Shown: in pieces, positions 35,617 through 45,800 of the stretch
How the letters are laid out: each line of letters starts with the position of its first letter
Position numbering within the stretch: the stretch's first letter is position 1
NCBI RefSeq assembly: GCF_016905005.1
Contig: NZ_JADIKC010000001.1
Location: forward strand, 1-64,000
Direction of reading: 5' to 3'
From: Dyella kyungheensis
GTDB taxonomy: Bacteria; Pseudomonadota; Gammaproteobacteria; Xanthomonadales; Rhodanobacteraceae
DNA: 64,000 bases
Position numbers and translations under genes: made by a program
The notes under the pieces: generated by a model
Databases searched by the model: none
Seen by the model: the letters and a program-made list of their open reading frames with translations, nothing else
What the model was told of the DNA's origin: nothing

Positions 35617-36972
35617 GTGACCCAGCTCAGCACCACCGCCCAGGACCGCAGCAACGACGAACTCGACCGTCTGGCCCAACTGGCCGAGGACGTGATCCGC
35701 CGGGCCCGGGCTGCCGGAGCCAGCCAGGCCGAGGTGGCCGCCAGCATCGACACGGGCCTGAACGTGAACGTGCGCCTGGGCGAGGTGGAAACGGTGGAGC
35801 ACACGCGCGACCGCGGTTTCGGGCTCACCGTGTATTTCGGCCAGCGCAAGGGTTCGGCCAGCACGGCCGACCTCAATGCCGATTCGATCCAGGCCACCCT
35901 GGAGCAGGCCTGCGCCATCGCCCGTTTCACCGAGGAAGACCCGGCCTCCGGCCTGGCCGATGCCTCGCGCATGGCCACGGCATTCCCGGACCTGGATCTG
36001 TGGCACCCCTGGCGCATCGAGACCGACCAGGCCATCGCGCTGGGCAAGCAGATCGAAGACGCCGGCCGCGCGCATGCCGGCATCACCAATTCCGACGGCG
36101 CCAGCGTGCAGATGGGCGAAAGCCTGGCCGTTTATGCCAATTCGCATGGCTTCCTGGGGCGCGAGCGCGGCACCCGCCATTCGCTGTCGGTGGCGCTGAT
36201 CGCCGGCGACGACGACGGCATGCAGCGCGACTACTGGTACGACAGCGTGCGCTCCGCCAATGATTTCATGGACGCACGGGCGCTCGGCGACAAGGCCGCG
36301 CAACGCACGCTGGCACGCATGGGCGCGCGCCAGCTTTCCACCCGACAGTGCCCGGTGCTGTTCACGCCGGAAGTGGCACGCGGCCTGATCGGTCATCTGA
36401 TCGGCGCGGTGAGCGGAGGCGCGCTCTATCGCCGGGCCAGCTTCCTGCTCGACCACGCCGGCAAGCAGGTGATGCCCTCCTGGATGAACATCGTGGAGCG
36501 TCCGTTCCTGATGCGCGGGCAGGGTTCGGGTGCATTCGACGCGGAAGGCGTGGCCACCCGCGACAGCGCGCTGATCGAAAACGGTGTGCTGGCGCGTTAT
36601 GTGCTGGGCAGCTACTCGGCGCGCAAGCTGGGGCTGGCATCCACCGGCAACGCGGGCGGCATCCACAACATGATCGTGGAACCCGGCCAGGACGATTTCG
36701 CGGCCATGCTCAAGCGCATGGGCACCGGCCTGGTGGTGACCGAGGTGATGGGCCAGGGCGTGTCCACCGTGACGGGCGATTATTCGCGTGGCGCGGCCGG
36801 CTTCTGGGTCGAAAACGGCGAGATCCTCTACCCGGTGGAAGAGATCACCATCGCGGCCAACCTGCGCGACATGTACGCCAACATCGTCGCGGTCGGTGCG
36901 GATGTCGACCATCGCTCGCACCTGCTGACGGGGTCGATCCTGCTGGAGCAGATGACCATCGCAGGTGAGTGA
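35617..36972 (+). CDS. pmbA: Metalloprotease subunit PmbA (TldE)
   Basis: PmbA pairs with TldD. The 451-residue protein has the same fold but no HExxxH zinc motif, as expected for the non-catalytic partner. Visible family segments are GLNVNVRLGEVETVEHTRDRGF, VLFTPEVARGLIGHLIGAVSG, and GQGVSTVTGDYSRGAAGFWVENG at the C-terminus. It starts with GTG at 35617, 9 nt after AGGA; the in-frame ATG 81 bp upstream gives an unrelated extension. Confidence 0.95.
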   Translation: MTQLSTTAQDRSNDELDRLAQLAEDVIRRARAAGASQAEVAASIDTGLNVNVRLGEVETVEHTRDRGFGLTVYFGQRKGSASTADLNADSIQATLEQACAIARFTEEDPASGLADASRMATAFPDLDLWHPWRIETDQAIALGKQIEDAGRAHAGITNSDGASVQMGESLAVYANSHGFLGRERGTRHSLSVALIAGDDDGMQRDYWYDSVRSANDFMDARALGDKAAQRTLARMGARQLSTRQCPVLFTPEVARGLIGHLIGAVSGGALYRRASFLLDHAGKQVMPSWMNIVERPFLMRGQGSGAFDAEGVATRDSALIENGVLARYVLGSYSARKLGLASTGNAGGIHNMIVEPGQDDFAAMLKRMGTGLVVTEVMGQGVSTVTGDYSRGAAGFWVENGEILYPVEEITIAANLRDMYANIVAVGADVDHRSHLLTGSILLEQMTIAGE

Positions 36973-37070
36973 CTACCTGCACCAGTAAACCGGGCGGACA
37001 CTTGCTAGGATGAGGCCGTCAGTTCTTGCTGACAGAACAATCAGGCCTTTACGACCTAGGAGATGTACGC

Positions 37071-37511
37071 ATGAGCGTTCCGCCCGAGTCCGTCGTACCG
37101 CCGCCGTCGAACGGTTCCGCCGCGCCGCCGTCCGATCCCCCTGGCGCCCAGGAGCGCCAATGGGCGATGTTCGCCCATCTTTCCGCCCTGGCCGGGCTTA
37201 TCCTGACCGGTCACTGGTTCGGCTGGGGCTGTTTCCTCGGGCCGCTGATCATCTGGCTGGTTAAGAAGGACAGCATGCCCTTCGTCAACGACCAGGGGAA
37301 AGAGGCGCTGAACTTCAACATCACCGTGGCCATCATCTTCTTCGCGCTGTTCGTGCTCACCCTGATCACGCTCGGCCTTGGCGTGGTGATCGCCATCCCC
37401 GTCGGCATCGTGGTCGGCGTGGCCTGGCTGGTGTTCACCATCATCGCGGCGATTCGCGCGAATGAAGGCGTGCGCTATCGCTACCCGTTCACGCTGCGCC
37501 TGATCGGCTAG
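37071..37511 (+). CDS. DUF4870 family membrane protein
   Basis: The 146-residue protein has a Pro/Ser-rich N-terminus, then ERQWAMFAHLSALAGLI as the first helix. A WLVKKDSMPFVNDQGKEALNFNIT loop leads to two further helices, the DUF4870 pattern (Tic20-like). Function is unknown. The ATG at 37071 stands after AGGAG. A bidirectional terminator follows. Confidence 0.85.
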   Translation: MSVPPESVVPPPSNGSAAPPSDPPGAQERQWAMFAHLSALAGLILTGHWFGWGCFLGPLIIWLVKKDSMPFVNDQGKEALNFNITVAIIFFALFVLTLITLGLGVVIAIPVGIVVGVAWLVFTIIAAIRANEGVRYRYPFTLRLIG

Positions 37512-37522
37512 GCCGGTACAAG

Positions 37523-37548
37523 AAAAGGCGGCCTGCGGGCCGCCTTTT
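37523..37548. terminator. Bidirectional terminator between convergent genes
   Basis: AAAAGGCGGCC (37523-37533) and GGCCGCCTTTT (37538-37548) pair perfectly around TGCG. A and T runs serve both strands: the DUF4870 gene ends 11 bp before, and the Gly-rich gene ends at 37553 on the other strand. Confidence 0.9.
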
Positions 37549-37552
37549 CGAT

Positions 37553-38305
37553 TCAGTGCAGCCCGACGTAAGTGCGCGTGAAGCCCACCGGCTGCTCGAG
37601 CGTGGGTACCTTCCACGCGCCCGACACCACCATCTGCTGGCCATCGGCCGACATTGCCCAGGTCTGGTCGAGCTGCGTGCCGTCCGCGTAGCGGATATTC
37701 ACGACCAGCTGGCCGCCCATGATCTGCCCGCGCACCATGGCATTGCCATTGAGCGACTGCCGGGCCACGCCATCCAGTTTGCCGGTGAGCTGGTCGCCAT
37801 TGCCCAGGTGCACCTGGAAGGTCTTGGCGTCCTGCTGCACCAGCAGGACCGAATCGTTCGCCAGCATCGGTGGCATCGGGTAGGTGGCCGTGGCGATGGG
37901 GTCCTTGTCGCCGGCATCCGTGGGTTTGGCGTCGCCGCTGCCGCCACCACGATGGCCGCCATGACCGCCGCCGCCCATGCCGCCGCCGTGGCCACCGCCA
38001 CCCATGCCACCACCGCCCATGCCACCGCCTCCGCCGCCACCGCGATGGCCGCCGCCGTGCCCCGCGCCGGCTGGGGTGGCGCTCGACGATGAGGAGGCGG
38101 GGGCCGACTGCTGCTGCCGCGCGGCCAATTCCTTGCGCGCTTCCACGCGCATGGCGTTGGTCAGGCCGTCGGCGTTGTCGCTATGGCGGTCGTCGAGACG
38201 CCAGGCACCGGAGAAGTCGGTGGTCTGGGCGGCGAATGCCGCGCTGGCGGTGAACACGACAGCGGCACCGAGCCAGGAGACGCGGAAAAAGCGGGAAAGG
38301 GACAT
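37553..38305 (-). CDS. Exported protein with a Gly/His/Met-rich middle
   Basis: I do not recognise a named family. The 250-residue product has a signal peptide (VSWLGAAVVFTASAAFAAQ). A short conserved-looking FSGAWRLDDRHSDNAD follows, then a Gly-rich region near residues 82-127 built from GGGGMGGGGHGG-like units with His and Arg. The C-terminal half (LLVQQDAKTFQVHLGNG to GWKVP-like GAWKVPTLEQPVGFTRTYVG) looks like a small beta-rich domain. The repeats could bind metal or be structural; this is not known. It is exported, probably to the periplasm. Confidence 0.75.
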   Translation of the reverse strand: MSLSRFFRVSWLGAAVVFTASAAFAAQTTDFSGAWRLDDRHSDNADGLTNAMRVEARKELAARQQQSAPASSSSSATPAGAGHGGGHRGGGGGGGMGGGGMGGGGHGGGMGGGGHGGHRGGGSGDAKPTDAGDKDPIATATYPMPPMLANDSVLLVQQDAKTFQVHLGNGDQLTGKLDGVARQSLNGNAMVRGQIMGGQLVVNIRYADGTQLDQTWAMSADGQQMVVSGAWKVPTLEQPVGFTRTYVGLH

Positions 38306-38380
38306 CGCATCGCCATGGTCGGGGATCTATCACGCTGGAACGTTCCATCGTGACGCCTGTTGACTCGCGCGCGGCGGCGG

Positions 38381-39304
38381 TCAGCGCAGGCGCGCGGCGG
38401 CGTAGCGGGCGAGTTCTTCCAGCAGGCTGGCACGTTCGCCGAAGGGCGCGATCGCATCGAGCGCGTCCTGGGTGAGGCGGGCGAGATGTTCGCGCGATGC
38501 GTCCATGCCGATGATCGAGGGGAAGGTCGGCTTGTCGGCGGCCGCGTCCTTGCCCGCGGTCTTGCCGAGCACGACCGATTCGCCTTCCACGTCGAGGATG
38601 TCGTCGCGTACCTGGAAGGCCAGGCCCACCGCGTGGCCGTAACGGCCGAGCGCGGCCAGATCGTCTTCGGACGCGCCGGCAGCAAGGCCGCCCAGGTGCA
38701 CGGCGGCACGGATCAGGGCGCCCGTCTTGCAGGCGTGCATGAATTCGAGTTCGTTGAGCGAGAGTTTGCGGCCCACGGCGGCCAGATCCAGTGCCTGCCC
38801 GCCGGCCATGCCGTCGGCGCCGCAGGCACGACCCAGCACGCGCAGCATTTCCACGCAGCGGGCGGGCGATACGCCGAGGTCCACGTCGTGGGCGAGCAGT
38901 TCGAAGGCCAGCGCCTGCAGCGCATCGCCGGCCAGGATCGCCATGGCTTCGCCGAACACGATGTGGCAGGTGGGACGGCCGCGGCGCATGGCATCGTCGT
39001 CCATCGCCGGAAGATCGTCGTGCACCAGCGAGTAGGCGTGGATCAGCTCCACCGCCACGGCCGGGGCATCCAGGCGCGATCCGGTTTCGCCGAAGGCGTG
39101 GCCGGCCGCGTAGACCAGCAGGGGGCGCAAGCGCTTGCCGCCGCCGAGCACGGCATAACGCATGGCCCGGTGCAGTTCGACCGGTGCGGTGTCTTCGGGG
39201 GGAAGCGAACGGACGAGCGTCTCTTCGGCGCGGGCGATCAGCGTTTTGAGCTGCGCACCGAGCTCAGAGCTCCGGTTCAAAAGGTTCGGCTGTGTCTGGG
39301 GCAT
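38381..39304 (-). CDS. ispA: Farnesyl diphosphate synthase (polyprenyl synthetase family)
   Basis: IspA condenses IPP with DMAPP and GPP to make farnesyl diphosphate, the precursor for undecaprenyl and quinone chains. The 307 residues carry both aspartate-rich motifs: [16 protein letters not shown] and [22 protein letters not shown] stands between the start and the first of them. The ATG at 39304 places 41 bp inside xseB; a TTG nearer the xseB stop is an alternative and would shorten the protein by some eight residues. It is paired with xseB as in many bacteria, but dxs does not follow. Confidence 0.93.
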   Translation of the reverse strand: MPQTQPNLLNRSSELGAQLKTLIARAEETLVRSLPPEDTAPVELHRAMRYAVLGGGKRLRPLLVYAAGHAFGETGSRLDAPAVAVELIHAYSLVHDDLPAMDDDAMRRGRPTCHIVFGEAMAILAGDALQALAFELLAHDVDLGVSPARCVEMLRVLGRACGADGMAGGQALDLAAVGRKLSLNELEFMHACKTGALIRAAVHLGGLAAGASEDDLAALGRYGHAVGLAFQVRDDILDVEGESVVLGKTAGKDAAADKPTFPSIIGMDASREHLARLTQDALDAIAPFGERASLLEELARYAAARLR

Positions 39305-39515
39305 CGGGATCGAGCAGCATTCGTACGCGTAGCTCGGCATTCTCCAATGCCTGCTGGCAATGGCGGTAGAGGCCGATGCCGCGTTCGAAGGAGGACAGGG
39401 ATTCGTCCAGGCTCAATTCGCCGCCTTCCATACGCGCAACCAACTGCTCGAGTTCGTCCAGCGAGTGTTCGAAATCGGCGGCAGGAGGGACGGGTACGGA
39501 TGCAGACTTGGCCAT
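39264..39515 (-). CDS. xseB: Exodeoxyribonuclease VII small subunit
   Basis: XseB binds the large subunit XseA to make the single-strand exonuclease VII. The 83-residue protein has the helical core [20 protein letters not shown] and [20 protein letters not shown], with an acidic end. The large subunit is not in the window. The end of the gene overlaps the ispA start. Confidence 0.93.
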   Translation of the reverse strand: MAKSASVPVPPAADFEHSLDELEQLVARMEGGELSLDESLSSFERGIGLYRHCQQALENAELRVRMLLDPDAPDTAEPFEPEL

Positions 39516-39564
39516 GGCCCGCAAAGCTAGCGCAGGGGACGTACGGAATCAATCGAAACCAGGC

Positions 39565-40854
39565 TCAATAGGCCGGTTGCCATAGGGGACGCATCTCCCC
39601 GAACAAGGCTACGCCACGTGCAGTCAGCCAGCGGTCGCCCACGCCGATCAGCTCATCGCCCGCGTAGAGCAGGGGGCAGGCCGCCCGGCGCCAGGGTGGC
39701 ATGGCGCTCTGCTGGAACAGGTCGCGCAGTTCGCGGGTATGGGCGTCGCCCGCGGGGCGCAACTGCTCGCCGCCCTGGCGCAGTCGGATGGCGAGCGGTT
39801 CGGCGAGTTGTCCTGGCGGGTCCAGCCGCAGGCTGCCGCCGTCCGGCAGGGCCAGCGGTTCGCCCTGCCAGGCGCTGTGCCAGTGCGGATCGATCGACGG
39901 CTGCGGCGGCAGCGCCCACAGGCGTCCCTTCCACACATGCACTTCGGCGCCGGCCCAGCGGATGCACGGCAGCTGCCCGTCGCGCGCGCTGCACTGGCGT
40001 TCGATCTGCTCGCGCTGCGCGGTGGTGGGTGCGCTGAGTCCGCGCGCATGCAGCCAGTCGTCGAGCAGGGGATGGCGCAGCGCCGGCGAAAGCGCGAGCC
40101 AGCCGCTGGCGTCCAGGCTGCCGGTGGCCGTGTCCAGCAACTGCGCCTGCGCACTGCGCCATTGCCGCTCCAGCGCTTCGGTGGCGGAACGGTTGAGGCT
40201 GGCGCTGTGCACGATGGAATCCACCGCCTGCGGCCAATGTTGGGTGAGGCGCGGCAGGATCTCGTGACGAAGGAAATTCCGCGCGAGGCGGGCATCCTGA
40301 TTCGACGGGTCGTCGATGCACGGCAGTTCGTGTTCTTCGACGTACTGGCGCAACAGTTCGCGCGGCGTGTCGAGCAGCGGACGCCACAGCAAGCCTTCGC
40401 CGAGTCGACGCGTGACACGCATGCCGCCGAGACCTTCCGGTCCGGCGCCGCGCAGCAACTTCAGCAAGACCGTTTCGGCCTGGTCGTCGCGGTGATGTGC
40501 GAGCAGCAACCGTTCGCCTTTGCGCAGCGAGGCGGCAAAGGCGCGATAGCGCGCGTCGCGTGCCGCCGCTTCCAGTCCGTAGCCACGCGCGTGATCCACC
40601 TCGACGCGCAGCACCAGGCACCACACGCCCCATTCCTGCGCCAGCTGCTTGCAGTGGATCGCCCACGCGTCGCTCAAATCGTGCAGGCCGTGATCGATGT
40701 GCAGTGCACGCAATTCGCGCGCCTGTGCTTCCGGCATCTGCGACAGCGCATGCAGCAAGGCGGTGGAGTCGGGTCCGCCGCTGTAGGCCACGCACAAGTG
40801 ACCTTGCGGCTGTTGCTGCAAAGCGAGTCGAAGCGTGTCGATCAGCTTATTCAC
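39565..40854 (-). CDS. tilS: tRNA(Ile)-lysidine synthase
   Basis: TilS turns C34 of tRNA-Ile(CAU) into lysidine so that it reads AUA. The 429 residues have the PP-loop S25-G-G-P-D-S30 in VAYSGGPDSTALLH. The LLAHHRDDQAETVLLKLLRGAG and ARNFLRHEILPRL segments follow, with C-terminal substrate domains. The start codon is GTG at 40854, which overlaps the end of the NYN gene by 8 bp, so translation of the two is coupled. The match to the family is good throughout. Confidence 0.95.
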   Translation of the reverse strand: MNKLIDTLRLALQQQPQGHLCVAYSGGPDSTALLHALSQMPEAQARELRALHIDHGLHDLSDAWAIHCKQLAQEWGVWCLVLRVEVDHARGYGLEAAARDARYRAFAASLRKGERLLLAHHRDDQAETVLLKLLRGAGPEGLGGMRVTRRLGEGLLWRPLLDTPRELLRQYVEEHELPCIDDPSNQDARLARNFLRHEILPRLTQHWPQAVDSIVHSASLNRSATEALERQWRSAQAQLLDTATGSLDASGWLALSPALRHPLLDDWLHARGLSAPTTAQREQIERQCSARDGQLPCIRWAGAEVHVWKGRLWALPPQPSIDPHWHSAWQGEPLALPDGGSLRLDPPGQLAEPLAIRLRQGGEQLRPAGDAHTRELRDLFQQSAMPPWRRAACPLLYAGDELIGVGDRWLTARGVALFGEMRPLWQPAY

Positions 40855-41602
40855 GAGTGGCCGGCTTTTTGCCCTTGGTGCGCACGTAGATCACCTTGGG
40901 ACGCCCTTCGCCGGGACTGCGCCGGTCCAGTTCGAACAGCGTGGTGGCGGCAATCAATTCGCTGAGCTTGTTGTAGCCGTAGCTGCGTGCGTCGAAGTTC
41001 GGACGTTGCTTGGTGATGATGGAGCCTACGCCGCCGAGCGCGGCCCAGCCGTCGTCGTCGGAGGCGGCTTCCAGCGCGTTGCGCAGCAGGTTCACCAGAC
41101 TGGAATCCTGCTTGAGCTGCGCCGCCGTGCGCGGCTTGAGCGGCTGTTCTTCATCCGGCTTGCCGACCAGGATGTCGGTGTAGATGAACTTGTCGCAGGC
41201 CGCCACGAACGGGTCGGGCGTCTTGCGTTCGCCAAAGCCGTAGACGATCAGGCCGGACTCGCGGATGCGTGCCGCCAGCCGGGTGAAGTCGCTGTCGCTG
41301 GAGACGATGCAGAAACCGTCGAAACGCCCCGAGTACAACAAGTCCATCGCATCGATGATCATCGCCGAGTCGGTGGCGTTCTTGCCGCTGGTGTAGCCGA
41401 ATTGCTGGATCGGCTGGATCGACTGGGTGAGCAGTTGTTCCTTCCAGCCCTTCAGGTGATTGGACGTCCAATCGCCGTAGGCGCGCTTGACGTGCGCGGT
41501 GCCGTATTTCGCCACCTCGGCCAGCAACGGTTCGGCGATGGTCGGCTGCGCGTTGTCGGCATCGATCAGGACGGCAAGCTTGTTGGCGAGTTCGTTGGCC
41601 AT
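40847..41602 (-). CDS. NYN domain protein with a C-terminal OST-HTH/LOTUS-like domain
   Basis: The 251-residue protein begins with a NYN (PIN-like) RNase fold: KLAVLIDADNAQPT holds the first acidic residues, NATDSAMIIDAMDLLYSG the middle ones and CIVSSDSDFTRLAARIRESG the last. The C-terminal part (SSLVNLLRNALEAASDDDGW to SYGYNKLSELIAAT) matches the OST-HTH/LOTUS RNA-binding domain. Such proteins are presumed RNases or RNA-binding factors; the target is unknown. The ATG at 41602 is used. It overlaps tilS, which hints at a tRNA-related role. Confidence 0.87.
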   Translation of the reverse strand: MANELANKLAVLIDADNAQPTIAEPLLAEVAKYGTAHVKRAYGDWTSNHLKGWKEQLLTQSIQPIQQFGYTSGKNATDSAMIIDAMDLLYSGRFDGFCIVSSDSDFTRLAARIRESGLIVYGFGERKTPDPFVAACDKFIYTDILVGKPDEEQPLKPRTAAQLKQDSSLVNLLRNALEAASDDDGWAALGGVGSIITKQRPNFDARSYGYNKLSELIAATTLFELDRRSPGEGRPKVIYVRTKGKKPATRE

Positions 41603-41656
41603 GGACGCGATTTCCCGACGGCGTTGCCTCGGATGGTAGCGCGCCGGTCGCACCTT

Positions 41657-41722
41657 TGTGGGAGCGCACCCTGTGCGCGCCGGTTCCGCAGGCCCCCGTC
41701 GCGCACAGGGTGCGCTCCCACA
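41657..41722. repeat. REP-like palindromic element, copy D
   Basis: Perfect 23-nt arms lie at 41657-41679 and 41700-41722, with a 20-nt spacer. The core is the same as in copy A. The element fills most of the 135-bp gap between accA and the NYN gene and could end the accA transcript. Confidence 0.88.
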
Positions 41723-41737
41723 GGAGGTGCGGCGGTT

Positions 41738-42694
41738 TTATTCCGTGTACGCGCCGTAGCCGCGCAGGCGCTTGTAGCGCAGGTCCATCAGGTCCTTGAT
41801 CGGCAGCGCTTCCAGCTCGTCGAGCTGGTTGAGCAGCACGGCCTTCAGGCGCACGGCCATCGAGTGCGGATTGCGATGCGCGCCGCCCAGCGGCTCACGC
41901 ACGACCTTGTCGACCAGGCCCAGTTCGAGCAGGCGCGGCGCGGTGAGACCCAGTGCCTCGGCAGCATCGCGCGCCTTCTCGGCACTCTTCCACAGGATGG
42001 AGGCGCAGCCTTCGGGCGAAATCACCGAATACACGGAGTACTGCAGCATGATGGTGCGGTCGCCCACGCCGATGGCGAGTGCACCGCCCGAACCGCCTTC
42101 ACCGATCACCGTGCAGATGATCGGCGTTTTCAGATCGGCCATTTCCAGCAGGTTGCGGGCGATCGCCTCGGACTGGCCACGCTCTTCGGCGCCGACGCCG
42201 GGATAGGCTCCCGGGGTATCGATCAGGGTGATCAGGGGCAGGCCGAAACGCTCGGCCATCTTCATCAGGCGCAGCGCCTTGCGGTAACCCTCGGGACGCG
42301 GCATGCCGAAGTTGCGGCGCACCTTGCCCTTGGTATCGCGTGCCTTCTGGTGGCCGATGATCATCACCGAGCGGCCATTGATGCGGCCCAGGCCGCCCAC
42401 GATGGCCGCGTCGTCGGAATAGGCACGGTCGCCGGCCAGCTCATGGAATTCGTCGCACATCACGCTGATGTAATCGAGCGTGTACGGGCGGCCCGGATGG
42501 CGCGACAGCTGGGTCACCTGCCAGGGCGTGAGGTTGCGGAAGATCTCGTTGGTCTTGAGCTTCAGCTTCTCGCGCAGGCGTGCGACTTCTTCGTCGATAT
42601 TGAACGCCTGCCCGTGACTGGCATGGCGAAGCTCTTCAATCTTCGCGTCCAGCTCGGCGATGGGTTGTTCGAAATCGAGGAAGTTAGGATTCAT
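41738..42694 (-). CDS. accA: Acetyl-CoA carboxylase carboxyltransferase, alpha subunit
   Basis: AccA and AccD transfer the carboxyl group from biotin to acetyl-CoA, making malonyl-CoA for fatty acid synthesis. The 318 residues match the family: [48 protein letters not shown], the [20 protein letters not shown] oxyanion region and [15 protein letters not shown]. Start at 42694 fits the conserved N-terminus; the longer frame is not family-like. It lies just after dnaE in the same direction, as in E. coli, but has its own -10 box. Confidence 0.96.
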   Translation of the reverse strand: MNPNFLDFEQPIAELDAKIEELRHASHGQAFNIDEEVARLREKLKLKTNEIFRNLTPWQVTQLSRHPGRPYTLDYISVMCDEFHELAGDRAYSDDAAIVGGLGRINGRSVMIIGHQKARDTKGKVRRNFGMPRPEGYRKALRLMKMAERFGLPLITLIDTPGAYPGVGAEERGQSEAIARNLLEMADLKTPIICTVIGEGGSGGALAIGVGDRTIMLQYSVYSVISPEGCASILWKSAEKARDAAEALGLTAPRLLELGLVDKVVREPLGGAHRNPHSMAVRLKAVLLNQLDELEALPIKDLMDLRYKRLRGYGAYTE

Positions 42695-42724
42695 TCGGTG
42701 CAGTTCATGACACGGAAGCGCGCA

Positions 42725-42730
42725 AGTATA
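42725..42730 (-). promoter_or_regulatory. -10 box of accA
   Basis: On the minus strand TATACT stands 30 bp before the accA ATG. The -35 region is poor (TTCCCG with an 18-bp spacer). The gap to dnaE is 112 bp. Confidence 0.45.
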
Positions 42731-42806
42731 CCGGGCCGCGGAATTTCGCGGGAACGGGGGCGTATGGGGGTGAGGAGAGGGTGAAGGTGGCTGTATTGGC
42801 CGGGGC

Positions 42807-45800
42807 TCAGTCGCCCCGTGGCCGGTCATCCGTCTTCACGATGCGCAGCTTTGCCGCCTCGACTCCCGGCACCGCGCGGATCGCCCGCAGCAGCTCGGGG
42901 ATGGCGTCCACCCGCCATTCCTCGCCCAGCTCCAGGTCGGCCTGGGCGGTGGCGTTGTGATAGCCGTGCAGGATCACGCTGGCGCGTCCGCCGCGGTAGC
43001 CGGCCAGCGTGCGGCGAAGATCCTCGATGAAAGCCGGGTTCACCCCGTTCAGTTTTAAACGCAACAAGCGAGCATATCGGCGGCAGGCGTCGCCCAGGGT
43101 GTAGGCGCTGCGGGCGCGAACCGCAAAGCCGCCGCCGGAGAAATCGTCGATGCGCAGCCCGCCTTCCACCACCAGCAGTTCGTCGCGCGTGAGCAGCGGT
43201 GCGACCTGCTGGTAAAGCTCGCCGAAGAAACTCACTTCGATGATGCCGGTGCCGTCTTCCAGCCGCACGAACGCGTCGCTATCGCCGCGCTTGCGGATGG
43301 CCGTGACCATGCCGGCCACCGTCCACGGCGTATCCGGGCCGCGGCGGAAACGGTTGTTGTCGCCGTCGTCGTTCTTGCGCGGCTTTGGGGGCTGGTAACG
43401 GTCGGCGATCTCGCCCAGCGGGCAGGTGGAAAGCTGCGCGAGTTCGTCCTTCCACGGATCGGTGGGATGGCCGGAAAGATAGTGGCCGAGCGTGTCGCGC
43501 TCGCCCTGCAGCAACTGCTCCAGCGGCCATTCGGGCACCGTGGGCAGATCCACCTGCACAACCGGAGCCACGCTGCCCATCATGGCGCCGAACATGTCGT
43601 TCTGGCCGCTCTGGCGGTCGCGCAGATGCTGCTCGGCGACTTTCATCGCGTTCGGCAACTGCGCCATCAGGCTGGCGCGATTCTCGGCCAGCGCATCCAG
43701 CGAACCGGAGAGGATCAAGGCCTCCAGCACGCGCCGATTGAGCTTGGTCGAATCCACCCGGCGGCAGAAATCGGGCAGGTCCTTGTACGGGCCGTTGCGC
43801 TTGCGTTCGTCGGCAATCGCTTCGCACGCACCCTGGCCGGCGCCTTTGATCGCGCCCAGGCCGTAGCGGATCACCTTCGGTTCCACCGCCACGAACATGA
43901 ACTCGGACGCATTGACGTCCGGCGGCAATACCTTCAGGCCGATCGCCTTCGACTCGTCGATGAAGGTGACGGCCTTGTCGGTGTTGTCCATGTCCGACGA
44001 AATCGTCGCGGCCATGAATTCGGCGGGGTAGTGCGCCTTCAGCCACGCGGTCTGATACGACACCAACGCGTACGCGGCGGCATGCGACTTGTTGAAGCCG
44101 TAGCCGGCGAACTTCTCCATCACGTCGAAGATTTCGTCGGCCTTGTTGCCGCTGACGCCGTCCTTCGCCGCGCCCTCGCGGAACTTGGCGCGTTCCTTCG
44201 CCATTTCCTCGACTTTCTTCTTGCCCATCGCGCGGCGCAGCAAGTCGGCGCCGCCGAGCGTGTAACCGCCCACGATCTGCGCCATCTGCATCACCTGCTC
44301 CTGGTAGACCATGATGCCGTAGGTCTCTTTCAGGACAGGCTCGACGCGCGGATCGGGATAGATCACCTCTTCGCGGCCGTGCTTGCGCGCCACGAAGCTG
44401 GGGATCAGGTCCATCGGGCCCGGGCGGTACAAGGCGCCCAGGGCGATGAGGTCTTCGAAGCGGTCGGCCTTCGCATCCTTGAGCATGCGCTGCATGCCGG
44501 CCGATTCGAACTGGAAGATCGCTACCGTCTGCGCCTTCTTGAACACCTCGTTGTAGGTGTAGGCGTCGTCCAGCGGCAGCGCGGAAATATCCAGCAGTTC
44601 TTCGCCGGTTTTCTCCCGGCGCAGATTGATCGCCTTCACCGCCCAGTCGATGATGGTGAGCGTGCGCAGGCCAAGGAAGTCGAACTTCACCAGGCCGACG
44701 GCTTCCACGTCGTCCTTGTCGTATTGCGTGACCACGCCCGCGCCGCCCGGTTCGCAGTACAGCGGTGCGAACTCGGTCAGCGGCTTGGGACCGATCACCA
44801 CGCCACCCGCATGCTTGCCGACGTTGCGGGTGAGGCTTTCCAGGCTCAGCGCCAGGTCGATCAGCGTGCGCGCTTCTTCGTCCTGCTCGTAGAGCTCGCA
44901 GAATTCCTTGACGATGCGATCGGGTTCTTTCTTGGCCTTTTCCGAGCGACCCAGCACGCACTGCAGGGTGAGGTCGAGCGGGCGAGCGGGAATCAGCTTG
45001 GCGATGCGGTCGACGGCGTTGTAGCCCATGCCGAGCACGCGGCCGGAGTCGCGCAGCACGGCCTTCGCCGCCATCGAACCGTAGGTGATGATCTGGCTGA
45101 CGTGGTCGCGGCCGTATTTGCGCGCCACGTAGTCGATCACCTCATCGCGGCGATCCATGCAGAAGTCGATGTCGAAGTCGGGCATCGACACGCGTTCGGG
45201 ATTGAGGAATCGCTCGAACAGCAGGTCGAACTGGATCGGGTCCAGGTCGGTGATCTTCAGCACCCACGCCACCAGCGAACCCGCGCCCGAACCGCGGCCC
45301 GGTCCGACGGGAATGCCGTTCTGCTTACCCCAGTTGATGAAATCCGCCACGATCAGGAAGTAGCCGGGGAAGCCCATCTTGATGATGACGTCCAGCTCGC
45401 GTTCCAGTCGCGCTTCGTATTCCTCGCGCGTGCGACCCGGCGCAACGCCGGCGAATTCGAGCCGCTCCCTCAGGCCCTCGCGCGAGATCGCGCGGATGTA
45501 GCTGGCCAGGTCGTGGCCTTCCGGTACCGGGAAGTCGGGCAGGTAATAGGTGCCGAATTCCAGCTCCAGCGTGCAGCGCTTGGCCAACTCGACGGTGTTT
45601 TCCAGCGCTTCGGGAAGGTCGGCGAACAACGCCTCCATTTCCTCGGGCGATTTGAGGTACTGCTGGTCGCTGTAGTCGCGCGGACGCTTGGGATCGGCGA
45701 GCACGCGGCCCTGGTTGATGCACACGCGCGCTTCGTGCGATTCGAAGTTGTCCGCCTTGAGGAAGCGCACGTCGTTGCTGGCGATCACCGGCAGGTCGAG

